NCBI RefSeq assembly: GCF_001854765.1
Contig: NZ_LJJE01000013.1
Location: forward strand, 40,771-104,770
Length of the DNA stretch: 64,000 nucleotides
Direction: 5' to 3'
From: Vibrio sonorensis
GTDB lineage: Bacteria > Pseudomonadota > Gammaproteobacteria > Enterobacterales > Vibrionaceae
Shown: positions 55,680 to 64,000 of the stretch, in pieces
Position numbering within the stretch: the first letter of the stretch is position 1
How the letters are laid out: each line of letters opens with the position of its first letter
Translations under genes and position numbers: made by a program
The notes under the pieces: generated by a model
What the model was told of the DNA's origin: nothing
What the model saw: only the letters and a program-made list of their open reading frames with translations
Databases searched by the model: none

Positions 55680-57691
55680 CTAGTCGACCATTTTTCCCTT
55701 GCGCAACTTTTTCACCCACATTCGACTAGGGTGCAGCTGTTCCAACACATCAGTGGGTAAAGGCAAAGCATCCCCACAAATTTGAGATGCTAACACTTCA
55801 GCCAATAATGGAGCAGAACTCAAACCACGTGAGCCCAGCCCCAAGAGACAGAATAGGTTTGGGTAAACCGGAACCTTCTCTGCGGACGATTCACTTTGCT
55901 TCACCAAATCTTGATAGAGAGCTTTGGTTTCTGCTAACTGACCGACGGATCCCACAAATGGCAAATGGTCTCGGCTAACACAGCGAATGCCCTGTCTGGA
56001 TTGGTTTCCGCTGGTGTCCACATCATTGGCCCACTCCGCTCTAGGTAGGCAGCGTGTGAGTTTTTCACCATTGTCCTGCTGAGCAAACGGATCAAACTCG
56101 GTATCTAGGTTATCTCTGTCGTAACTTGCGCCGATACAGTGGTGTTGGTTCTTGGGGTTACACGGTGTCATATAACCGTCGTAACAAAGAACCGTTTTTA
56201 GTTCAGAGAGACGATCTGTCGTTGGGATATGGCTTACTTGACCTTTTACTTGCCCTAGGGGGACATCTTGGCAAGGGGCCAACTTGCTAAACTCGTGACC
56301 ATTGGCCACCACCACCGTTTTATGCGTAAACTGGCCTTTAGAGGTTTCTAGAACCCAGTGTTGTTCTTTGTCATTCCAATCTAAAGAGAGCACTTCACAC
56401 CTGTAATGGCTGACCAATTTTAGGTTTTGCTCTAGATCATTGAGTAGACTTTGCGTGAGTTGAGCAGGACACAACCAACCACCTAGCGGATAACTGACAC
56501 TGCCGACGTCGATGGGAAGTCCGATGGTTTGCTGAGTTTGCTCTGCAGAGAGTGCGCGAATAAGTCCGGTTGGGAAGTTGCCTTCGATCATTTTATTGAG
56601 TTTAACTTGGGACTTTTCATCCCACATTAACTGAGTCACACCACACCAGTCATGATCAAATTCAAGCTGTCTCGCCGCTTTTTCAACAAACTGTCGCGCG
56701 TAAAGAAAGGCGGGGGCAAACATTCTAGAGACACCAGAATGGTCGCCATTTAGCAAGGGGTAAACCGCACCTTGCCGATTTCCAGAAGCTCCTTGAGCGG
56801 GCTTTTCATCTTTGCAATAAAGCGTTGGTTTTAGCCCGCGTTCGGTGAGTGCTTTGGCTAATGCGGCACTTGCGATGCCTCCGCCAATAATGGCGATATC
56901 GTCGGTGGCCGTAGCGTTTGGCCTAAAGTACCAAGGCTTTATATTGGTAGTGGGCTTTTTGTCAACTACCGTACCAGCAATCATATCTCGCTTTGTACCA
57001 AAGCCTTTGACCTTTTTCATTTCGAAACCAGCTTCGATTAGCCCACGCCTTACAAAGCCTGCCGCAGTGAAGGTTGCGCAAGTACAGTTTTGCTTTGCCA
57101 ACCGGGCCATGCCGTCGAACAAGTTTTGATTCCACATCTCGGGATTTTTACTTGGTGCAAAGCCATCTAAAAACCAAGCGTCAACCGTTCCTTGCTCAGG
57201 GTTAGGCACCGTTGGCATTGAATCTTTTATATCACCAAACCAGAGGTCTAGAGTGACTTTTCCGTCGGCTAAAACAATGCGATGACACTCGGGCACGGCA
57301 ATGGATAGTGCTCTTGCAGCTGTTCGGCGTATTGGGATAACTCTGGCCAAGATTGATGTGCTTTAGCAAGGTCATCAGCGCTTAGTGGATATTTTTCGAA
57401 ACTGATAAAGTGTAGCTCTTGCAATGGAGCTTGCGGGTGTTCTTGTCTAAACTGTTCAAACCACTGCCACGCGGCTAAAAAGTTTAAACCCGTTCCAAAT
57501 CCGGTTTCAGCGATAACAAAACGTCTTTGGTCATAATTTTGCCATCTTTCGGGAAGATGATTCTGGGTAAGAAAAACGTAGCGAGTTTCTTCTAGTCCAT
57601 TTACGTTAGAGAAATAGACATCATCAAACTGATCGGAAACCGGTGTACCAGATTCGTTCCAGTCGAGTTTGGCGTTTTTAATTGAGGTCAT
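55680..57691 (-). pseudogene. mnmC: tRNA 5-methylaminomethyl-2-thiouridine synthase MnmC, frameshifted
   Basis: MnmC finishes the mnm5s2U modification at the tRNA wobble position. The N-terminal methyltransferase part ([20 protein letters not shown]) is in the first frame from 57691. It runs out of frame near 57299 and continues in the second frame with [20 protein letters not shown] and [18 protein letters not shown]. The C-terminal FAD-dependent oxidase ([18 protein letters not shown]) follows. Adding one G (a C on the plus strand at 57299) restores PLAVPECHR and about 670 residues, against 668 in E. coli. It is divergent from fabB, as in E. coli. Confidence 0.94.
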
Positions 57692-57818
57692 AAAGGCTGA
57701 TTTCTAAAAAATAGACGGTAAACTAGTGAGGATTGTACGGATTTCTGGGAAAGCTGACCACTTTTGATGGCTATCTTGGTTATTATCTAGCGGAATTTAG
57801 AATTATAGGAATGTCATA

Positions 57819-59030
57819 ATGAAACGAGTCGTCATCACCGGTATGGGTATTGTTTCGAGTATCGGTAACAACGTCGAAGAAGTACTAGCGTCTCTGAAAG
57901 CAGGAAAATCTGGCATTAACGCATCAGAACAGTTCAAAGAGCAAGGACTGCGTTCTCAAGTTTGGGGTGATCTAAAAATTACACCCGCTGAGCACATTGA
58001 TCGTAAACAGATGCGCTTTATGGGTGATGCGGCAGCTTATGCATACCTATCTATGCAAGAAGCCATCGAAGATTCAGGTTTGACCGAAGAACAGGTATCA
58101 AACGAACGCACAGGTATTGTTGCGGGATCTGGCGGTGCTTCTTCTCTAAACCAAGTTAATGCGGTAGATATTCTGCGCAACAAAGGCGTGAAGCGCGTTG
58201 GTCCTTACATGGTACCTCGCACAATGTCTTCTACAGTATCGGCTTGTCTTGCTACACCATTTAAAATTCGCGGTGTGAACTACTCTATGAGTTCAGCTTG
58301 TGCTACGTCAGCGCACTGTATTGGCCACGCGATGGAGCTTATCCAGCTTGGTAAACAAGACGTAGTGTTTGCCGGTGGTGGTGAAGAGTTAGACTGGTCA
58401 TTAACCATGATGTTTGATGCGATGGGTGCGTTGTCTACTAAGTACAATGAGCAACCTGAAAAAGCTTCGCGCACTTACGATGCAGACCGCGATGGTTTTG
58501 TTATCTCTGGCGGTGGCGGCATGATGGTTATCGAAGAGCTTGAGCACGCGCTTGCACGTGGTGCTAAGATTTACGGTGAAATTATCGGTTACGGTGCAAC
58601 GTCTGACGGCTACGACATGGTAGCGCCATCAGGTGAAGGTGCAATTCGCTGTATGAAGATGGCGATGCAAGATGCAGAGTCTATCGACTACATCAACACG
58701 CACGGTACTTCTACACCAGTAGGTGATGTTAAAGAGCTAGGCGCGATTCAAGAAGTTTTTGCTGATAGCAATCCAGCAATTTCTGCGACAAAAGCAATGA
58801 CAGGCCACGCACTTGGTGCTGCGGGTGTGCACGAAGCGATTTACTCTACTTTGATGTTGGAAAACAACTTTATTGCGCCAAGCATCAACGTTGAAAACCT
58901 AGATGAAGCTGCGCAAGGTCTTGATATCGTGACAGAAACTCGCGACGCAGAACTGAATACAGTTATGTCTAACAGCTTTGGGTTTGGTGGTACAAACGCA
59001 ACACTAGTCATTAAGAAGTACCAAGGCTAA
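57819..59030 (+). CDS. fabB: 3-oxoacyl-ACP synthase I, FabB
   Basis: FabB condenses acyl-ACP with malonyl-ACP, including the unsaturated branch of type II fatty acid synthesis. This 403-residue thiolase-fold enzyme has the catalytic Cys161 in [13 protein letters not shown] and His in [12 protein letters not shown] and [14 protein letters not shown]. Size and the FabB-typical segments ([16 protein letters not shown]) favour FabB over FabF. The promoter lies in the 127 bases divergent from mnmC. Confidence 0.96.
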   Translation: MKRVVITGMGIVSSIGNNVEEVLASLKAGKSGINASEQFKEQGLRSQVWGDLKITPAEHIDRKQMRFMGDAAAYAYLSMQEAIEDSGLTEEQVSNERTGIVAGSGGASSLNQVNAVDILRNKGVKRVGPYMVPRTMSSTVSACLATPFKIRGVNYSMSSACATSAHCIGHAMELIQLGKQDVVFAGGGEELDWSLTMMFDAMGALSTKYNEQPEKASRTYDADRDGFVISGGGGMMVIEELEHALARGAKIYGEIIGYGATSDGYDMVAPSGEGAIRCMKMAMQDAESIDYINTHGTSTPVGDVKELGAIQEVFADSNPAISATKAMTGHALGAAGVHEAIYSTLMLENNFIAPSINVENLDEAAQGLDIVTETRDAELNTVMSNSFGFGGTNATLVIKKYQG

Positions 59031-59148
59031 CAACTGATCTTAGCCGCAAAACGGTAGACCAGTTTCCAGAGCTGATCAGCATAGCTGATCGAACAGACGC
59101 AGACTCTGTCCCAAGGAGAGCGGGACAGGATCCTTTTGTTCTGGAACA

Positions 59149-59175
59149 TTGCCCGGCATTTGCCGGGCATTTTTC
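59149..59175 (+). terminator. Rho-independent terminator after fabB
   Basis: A 9-bp GC-rich stem (59150-59158 with 59161-59169) followed by TTTTT. A second, T-less hairpin (CTGTCCC with GGGACAG, about 59105-59127) lies just upstream. Confidence 0.88.
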
Positions 59176-59259
59176 TTTGTTTCTCTTTACTTCCACTCGA
59201 CACAAGTCACGCTTTTCTGCACAATCACCCCATTATTGGTAAATCGGGACTGTTACCAG

Positions 59260-60390
59260 GTGAAGATTTTAATTGATGAAAATATGCCTTACGCTGAGCA
59301 GTTGTTCAGTCAGCTTGGCGAAGTGGTGTTAAAGTCAGGTCGTGACTTAACCGCGGACGACTTGGTAGACGTTGACGGTTTGATGATTCGCTCAGTGACA
59401 AAAGTGAATGCAGATTTACTGAGTAAGGCGAATAAACTGAAGTTCGTCGGCACAGCGACCGCGGGTATGGACCATGTGGATCAAGCGTTGTTGAAAGAGC
59501 GTGGGATCTATTTTACCGCCGCTCCTGGTTGCAACAAGGTCGGCGTGGCGGAGTATGTTGTCAGCGTCATCATGGTGCTCGCTCAGCAACACGGTTTTTC
59601 AATTTTTGAGAAAACCGTTGGTATTATCGGTGCAGGGCAAGTCGGTAGTTATTTAGAGAGCTGCCTAAAAGGCATTGGCGTCAAAGTCTTAATCAATGAT
59701 CCCCCTAAAGAGCAGCAGGGTGACAAGCGCGAATTTACACCGCTTAACACGCTGCTAGAGGAGGCGGATGTTATTACGCTGCATACGCCGATTGTTAAAA
59801 ACGGTGACCATCCAACCTATCATTTGATTGACAGTGATAGATTGAATTCACTTCGCAGTGATCAAATATTGATAAACGCCGCGCGTGGGCCCATCGTTGA
59901 TAACTCAGCCTTAAAAGCGAGACTAAAACAAGAAGATGGTTTTGTCGCTGCGTTAGACGTGTTTGAGTTTGAACCCCAAGTGGATATGGAACTGCTGCCT
60001 TATCTCGCTTTTGCTACGCCACATGTCGCTGGGTATGGGTTAGAAGGCAAGGCTCGCGGTACAACCATGATTTTCAATAGTTACTGTGAGTTTTTAGGTA
60101 AGCCGCTGGTAGCAAGGGCATCAGAGTTACTACCAACAGCTCCAATACCGACCATAGAACTGGATAGAGAGTGGGATGAAGCCGTGCTGCATACGATGAC
60201 GCAGTTGATCTATGATGTACGAAGAGACGATGCCTTGTTCCGAAGAGAAATACACAAAGAAGGTGCATTTGATAAAATGCGCAAACAGTACTGGGACCGC
60301 AGAGAGTACAGTGCAATTAAAGTCGTTGGCACAGAAAATTGCAATCTGTCGCCATTGGCGAGTTTAGGTTTTCAAATTGAGGTTGTGTAA
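59260..60390 (+). CDS. pdxB: Erythronate-4-phosphate dehydrogenase PdxB
   Basis: PdxB oxidises 4-phosphoerythronate in pyridoxal phosphate synthesis. This 376-residue D-2-hydroxyacid dehydrogenase begins [15 protein letters not shown]. It has the NAD-binding motif [13 protein letters not shown] and catalytic segments [19 protein letters not shown] and [16 protein letters not shown]. The start is GTG at 59260; the frame stays open upstream across the fabB terminator, which is not coding. The stop overlaps the asd start. Confidence 0.95.
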   Translation: MKILIDENMPYAEQLFSQLGEVVLKSGRDLTADDLVDVDGLMIRSVTKVNADLLSKANKLKFVGTATAGMDHVDQALLKERGIYFTAAPGCNKVGVAEYVVSVIMVLAQQHGFSIFEKTVGIIGAGQVGSYLESCLKGIGVKVLINDPPKEQQGDKREFTPLNTLLEEADVITLHTPIVKNGDHPTYHLIDSDRLNSLRSDQILINAARGPIVDNSALKARLKQEDGFVAALDVFEFEPQVDMELLPYLAFATPHVAGYGLEGKARGTTMIFNSYCEFLGKPLVARASELLPTAPIPTIELDREWDEAVLHTMTQLIYDVRRDDALFRREIHKEGAFDKMRKQYWDRREYSAIKVVGTENCNLSPLASLGFQIEVV

Positions 60391-61403
60391 TGAGCCAAGA
60401 ATTTAATATTGCCGTTTTAGGCGCGACAGGTGCAGTAGGTGAAACCATTGTTGAAGTTTTGCAAGAGCGCAAGTTTCCGATTGGTGAGATTTTCTTGTTA
60501 GCGAGTGAGCGCAGCGCTGGGAAAACCGTTCGCGTTAACGGTAAAACAGTAGTGGTTCAAGACGTAGAAGAGTTTGATTGGTCTCAAGCTCATATCGGCC
60601 TCTTTTCCGCAGGTGGCGAGCTGTCTGAGAAGTGGGCTCCTATTGCCGCTGATGCAGGGGTTGTTGTTATCGATAACACCTCGCACTTCCGCTATGACTA
60701 CGATGTCCCGCTTGTAGTTCCAGAAGTTAATCCAGAAGCAATTGCTGAATTTCGCAATAGAAACATCATCGCAAATCCCAACTGTTCGACTATTCAAATG
60801 CTGGTGGCGTTAAAACCAATTCACGATGCAGTAGGAATTGAACGTATTAACGTCTCCACTTATCAGTCGGTATCTGGTGCTGGAAAGTCGGGCATTGATG
60901 AGTTAGCAGGGCAAACCGCCAAGTTGCTAAATGGTCGACCCGCTGAACCAGAGCAGTTCTCCCAACAAATTGCATTTAACTGTATTCCTCAAATAGATAA
61001 GTTTATGGACAACGGTTACACCAAAGAAGAAATGAAAATGGTGTGGGAAACTCAGAAAATCTTTAATGATCCAAATATTGCGGTTAACCCAACTTGTGTC
61101 CGCGTTCCAGTTTTTTATGGTCATGCCGAAGCAGTGCACATAGAAACTCGTTCGCCAATTGACGCTCAGGAAGTGATCAACTTGCTAGATCAAACTGAAG
61201 GTGTAGAGGTCTTCCACGGTGAAGATTTCCCAACTCAAGTTCGCGATGCAGGTGGAAAAGACACGGTTATGGTGGGTCGAATTCGCAACGATATAAGTCA
61301 CCACAGCGGTATCAATCTTTGGGTTGTTGCGGACAATGTTCGCAAAGGCGCGGCGACCAATGCGGTCCAAATTGCCGAAGTTTTGATTCGCGATTACTAC
61401 TGA
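60390..61403 (+). CDS. asd: Aspartate-semialdehyde dehydrogenase
   Basis: This 337-residue enzyme makes aspartate semialdehyde for lysine, threonine, methionine and DAP. It has the NADP motif AVLGATGAVGETI and the catalytic Cys132 in ANPNCSTIQM. His and Arg features lie in GAGKSGIDEL and RVPVFYGHAEAVHIETR. This is the shorter Asd type (about 337) common next to pdxB; the related Usg protein lacks the Cys, so a true enzyme is favoured. It overlaps the pdxB stop by one base and ends in a terminator. Confidence 0.93.
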   Translation: MSQEFNIAVLGATGAVGETIVEVLQERKFPIGEIFLLASERSAGKTVRVNGKTVVVQDVEEFDWSQAHIGLFSAGGELSEKWAPIAADAGVVVIDNTSHFRYDYDVPLVVPEVNPEAIAEFRNRNIIANPNCSTIQMLVALKPIHDAVGIERINVSTYQSVSGAGKSGIDELAGQTAKLLNGRPAEPEQFSQQIAFNCIPQIDKFMDNGYTKEEMKMVWETQKIFNDPNIAVNPTCVRVPVFYGHAEAVHIETRSPIDAQEVINLLDQTEGVEVFHGEDFPTQVRDAGGKDTVMVGRIRNDISHHSGINLWVVADNVRKGAATNAVQIAEVLIRDYY

Positions 61404-61413
61404 TAATCTTCAC

Positions 61414-61440
61414 AGCCCCGCATTGTCGGGGCTTTCTTTA
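61414..61440 (+). terminator. Rho-independent terminator after asd
   Basis: A 7-bp GC-rich stem (61414-61420 with 61427-61433), CATTGT loop, then TTCTTTAT. Confidence 0.85.
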
Positions 61441-63271
61441 TCGATTCTTTTTTAGTCAGGGTCTAACTAAAGGGGCGATTTTTGTGTGAGATTACTGCGA
61501 TTATTACGCATGACACACATTTTTTAGCTCACTCCCTATAGTTTTGCCTACTTTATCCGATATATTTAACAGATCACCGTTTTTAAAAATTATTAAAGCA
61601 CATAGCTGAGCCTTATATGCGTCGACTTTTAACACGGCTGCTACTGCCTATTGCACTGGTAGCCGTGACTCAGACTTCTATCGTTAGTGCAGAAACGATT
61701 CGCCTCAAGGGACCTAATGGCGAGATACAATCATCGCCTCAGTATTCCGATCCCTCTGTAAGAAGCTTTGCACCTTCAAATCAGCCGTCTCAATTTTATG
61801 GGCCAACGACTGAGCAAGAAACCCTATGGTCGATTGCGAGCCGACTGCGACCAGCAAATTCCGTTACAGTTCAGCAAACTCTTTTAGCAATTTATCAACT
61901 GAACCCACAAGCTTTTGAACAGCAGAATATTCATGAGTTGATACCGGGGAGCGCTTTGCGCATTCCTTCTTTGGTTCAAGTTCGCAGCGTGACAACCGCA
62001 GAAGCGATTAGAGTCATGGAATTACATCAAGCACGCCTTGATGGAATAGAGCTCAACCAGCCTACCGTGCCTATCGGCCCAGCTGTAGAGCAAACACCGA
62101 ATAAAACAGAGGTTGTGAAACCAGAAGCGGATCCGCAACCCGCACCAAAGACTGCTAACTCAGATCTGAAAGAAATTGCGCAAGGAGAGAAGAAGAAACA
62201 AGTCACATCTCTAGAGCGTCAACTGGAAAGTTCCGAGTCAGATTTGCTTGCGCTAGAAGAAAAAAACCATAAGTTGCGTCTAATGTTGGCCGATGTGCAG
62301 TCTGAGGTCGATGTGCTCAAAGATGAACTCGGTGATGAATCTCGAATTAAAAGTGAAGTTGAAAAACTTCTTGAGGAAGAGAGAGCGCGACTAGCGGAAG
62401 AACAAAAGCTGGCCCCGAGTGAACTCGATATGCTGTTTTCCAATACATGGCTTGTTGCAGCACTGGCGGTCATCCCCGGCCTTTTGATTGGCTTGATCCT
62501 AGTACTGCTGTTGGGTAGCGCAAATCAGATTCTGCACCAGTAGAACAGAAAGTTGAGCAGCAATCACCTCCGGTAGTGGCAGATACTATCAACGAAGAGG
62601 TTGATGATGACCTCCTTCTCAACGATGACCTGTTTGGAGATTCCGACGAAGAGAAAGAAGAGCTATTTGGTGACGAGAGCATTCTAGACGACGATGATGA
62701 GATTCCCGACGACAATGACGTATTTGCCGATTTGGATGACAGCGACCTCGACTTCAACTTAGAAGGGGAAGATGGGGAAGATCCGTTTGCTGGTATTGGC
62801 GAAGATGGTGAATTGGATTCAGACCTTTCTGAACTGGGGAGTAGCAGTGGCATCAGCGTTGATGGTGAAGAAAAAGCGCTTGGCCTTGAAGAGATGGAAC
62901 GCGCGCTTGACGAAGTGGTTATCGACGATGGCGAAACCGAATCTTCTGACTTTGACCTCGCCGATGAAGGTATTTCTCAGGAAGACTTTGATGAACTACT
63001 AGCCGGTGACGAAGAATCCGAAAGCTTGGATAGCGATGAACTCGATCAATCGCTGCTTGATGATCTGCTCAGCGAAGCATCCGACGAAAGTGCGGAAGAA
63101 GACTTTGATTTAAGTTCAGACGACCCGGAACCTAACTTGGCGAGTGACAGCGAAATAGATGATCTGTTCGCCCAAGTAGAAGCACAAGCTGATCTAGACC
63201 AACTCGAAGCAAACGCTCTTGATGAAACTGCGTTGCTCGACGAAGTTATTGAAAGTGACGATATCGATGTA

Positions 63272-63681
63272 GACGAAAATAGTACCGAACTGCTCGATGA
63301 GCTATTACAGGAAACAGAACAAGACTCGGCTTCTAATACGGTTGAAGATGAGAAAGTCGCTCTTGATGAAGATAGCACCGACCTACTTGACGATTTACTT
63401 GATGAAAACGTTAACGAGTTAGCGCCTGAGCCAGACTCTACAGAAACGTTAGATGAGTTTTTAGGTGATGCGCCAGAGCAAAGCGAATCGCTAGATATTG
63501 CCGAAGATAGTACCGAACTACTTGATGAATTGCTGGATGAAACAGCGGCCGCCGAGACGGACGAAATAACCGATGCTGCGGAACTTGACCAACTCCTTGA
63601 AGAAGTGGCTGGTGATATTCCAGACGAGACTATCGAGCTTGATCAAGAAAGTACCGAGCTTCTAGACGAACTTATTGAAGA
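63272..63681 (+). repeat. Acidic repeats in the FimV cytoplasmic part
   Basis: Four imperfect copies of a 14-residue unit of the form (D/A)E(D/N)STELLDELLDE lie at about 63272, 63367, 63501 and 63640, spaced about 95 to 140 bases apart; a fifth weaker copy (DDGTDLFEELMD) follows at 63722. Such repeats are typical for FimV/HubP scaffolds. Confidence 0.85.
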
Positions 63682-63970
63682 GTCAGAAAATGAAGATGGC
63701 GCTCCATCGGCTGGTCTGAGTGATGATGGAACCGACTTGTTTGAAGAGTTGATGGATATCGAAAAACAAGCGGAAGAATCAGCGCAAGAGATAGAGCAAG
63801 AGACCGACGTTGAAGAAGAGTTAGAGCCTGTCGGAGAGTTCTCCAGCGATGACTTTATCGACGATATGCTAGATGCGGCTCCAGAGGCGGACCCACTTTT
63901 AGAAGAATTTAACCTCGATGAAGAGGCCGAAGAGCTTGACTCTCTAGAGACTGACAACAAACTTGCAGAG

Positions 63971-64000
63971 CCAGAGCCAGAGCCAGAGCCAGAGCCAGAG
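63971..64000 (+). repeat. CCAGAG hexanucleotide tandem repeat at the right edge
   Basis: Five perfect copies of CCAGAG (coding Pro-Glu repeats) run to the window edge and may continue beyond it. Hexamer repeats keep the frame, so copy-number change would alter length only. Confidence 0.9.

Larger units (their letters stand above)
61617..64000 (+). pseudogene. fimV: FimV-like polar scaffold protein, frameshifted and cut by the right edge
   Basis: FimV/HubP-type proteins have a periplasmic LysM-like part, one membrane segment and a long acidic cytoplasmic repeat part; in Vibrio, HubP marks the cell pole and places the flagellum and chromosome origin. Here the N-terminal part has a signal peptide, LKGPNGEIQSSPQYSDPS, a LysM-like region (TLWSIASRLRPANSVTVQQT), a coiled coil and the membrane segment (LVAALAVIPGLLIGLILVLLL). 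Right after it the frame breaks at about 62518 (one G lost); the other frame reads KSDSAPVEQKVEQQ and runs open to 64000 with very acidic repeats. No start or end of the second part is missing apart from the window edge. Confidence 0.9.

Noticed and set aside
3815..62521. Programmed ribosomal frameshifting as the cause of the seven broken genes
   Set aside because: No slippery heptamer with a downstream structure is seen at the sites, the genes belong to families not known to use it, and the breaks occur in unrelated positions of the proteins.
62219..63960. Serine-rich minus-strand frames opposite fimV
   Set aside because: They are mirror images of Asp/Glu codon repeats in fimV; the Ser runs follow from GAA, GAT and GAC read backwards.
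63971..64000. CCAGAG repeats as a CRISPR array
   Set aside because: Direct hexamer repeats without spacers, inside a coding frame.
1..64000. Mobile elements, prophage, tRNA or rRNA genes
   Set aside because: No transposase, integrase, phage structural gene, terminal inverted repeats or cloverleaf was recognised anywhere in the window.

Overview
The window looks like chromosomal DNA of a marine gammaproteobacterium of the genus Vibrio or a close relative. The evidence is the polar-flagellum locus in the Vibrio order (flagellins, flaG, fliD, flaI, fliS, flrABC, fliE to fliR, flhB), followed by smrB, prmB and aroC and, further on, fabB, pdxB, asd and fimV. Short Vibrio-type proteins (DUF2310, DUF2897, DUF2956, DUF2919, FlaI) point the same way. 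The species cannot be named from the sequence alone. No rRNA, tRNA, insertion sequence, prophage or CRISPR array was seen.

Layout. (1) 1-5736: a TPR envelope protein cut by the left edge, queF, syd, a zinc-ribbon protein, and a minus-strand group yffB-like, dapE, M15 peptidase, DUF2897. (2) 6126-14489: a minus-strand iron-siderophore uptake unit with a TonB-dependent receptor, two fused permease-ATPase ABC half-transporters of the YbtP/YbtQ type, a YbtA-like AraC regulator behind a near-consensus Fur box, and a small RND-like 12-segment membrane protein that lacks the usual periplasmic porter loops. (3) 14989-16690: small regulator, lipoprotein and membrane genes. (4) 16073-23714: periplasmic nitrite reduction to ammonia, with nrfA on one strand and nrfB, C, D, E, a thioredoxin-like gene and nrfF on the other. 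They share a control region with FNR-, CRP- and NarP-like sites. (5) 23774-25230: a DUF2919 membrane protein and a DyP-type peroxidase. (6) 25282-50504: the flagellar locus. (7) 50510-64000: housekeeping genes smrB, prmB, aroC, a TRIC-like membrane protein, epmC, yfcL, an FMN reductase, mnmC, fabB, pdxB, asd and the start of fimV.

How the genes work together. The flagellar region shows its own hierarchy. FlrA is the sigma-54 master activator. flrBC, fliE and fliK each follow a GG-N10-GC (or GT) sigma-54 promoter. Each of the three flagellin genes follows a TAAA-N15-GCCGATAA-like sigma-28 promoter. The nrf genes encode the catalytic cytochrome, its electron supply from the quinol pool (NrfD, NrfC, NrfB) and the dedicated haem-attachment machinery for the CxxCK site. 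The iron unit carries a ligand across the outer membrane (receptor) and inner membrane (ABC pair) under Fur and an AraC-type ligand sensor.

Quality warning. Seven otherwise well-conserved genes (M15 peptidase, TonB receptor, nrfA, prmB, aroC, mnmC, fimV) each carry exactly one frameshift. All are in the same direction, fit the loss of one base (in six cases from a short run of identical bases), and restore the expected family length when one base is added. This is better explained by uncorrected deletion errors in the assembly than by gene decay. The genes are listed as broken because that is how they read here.
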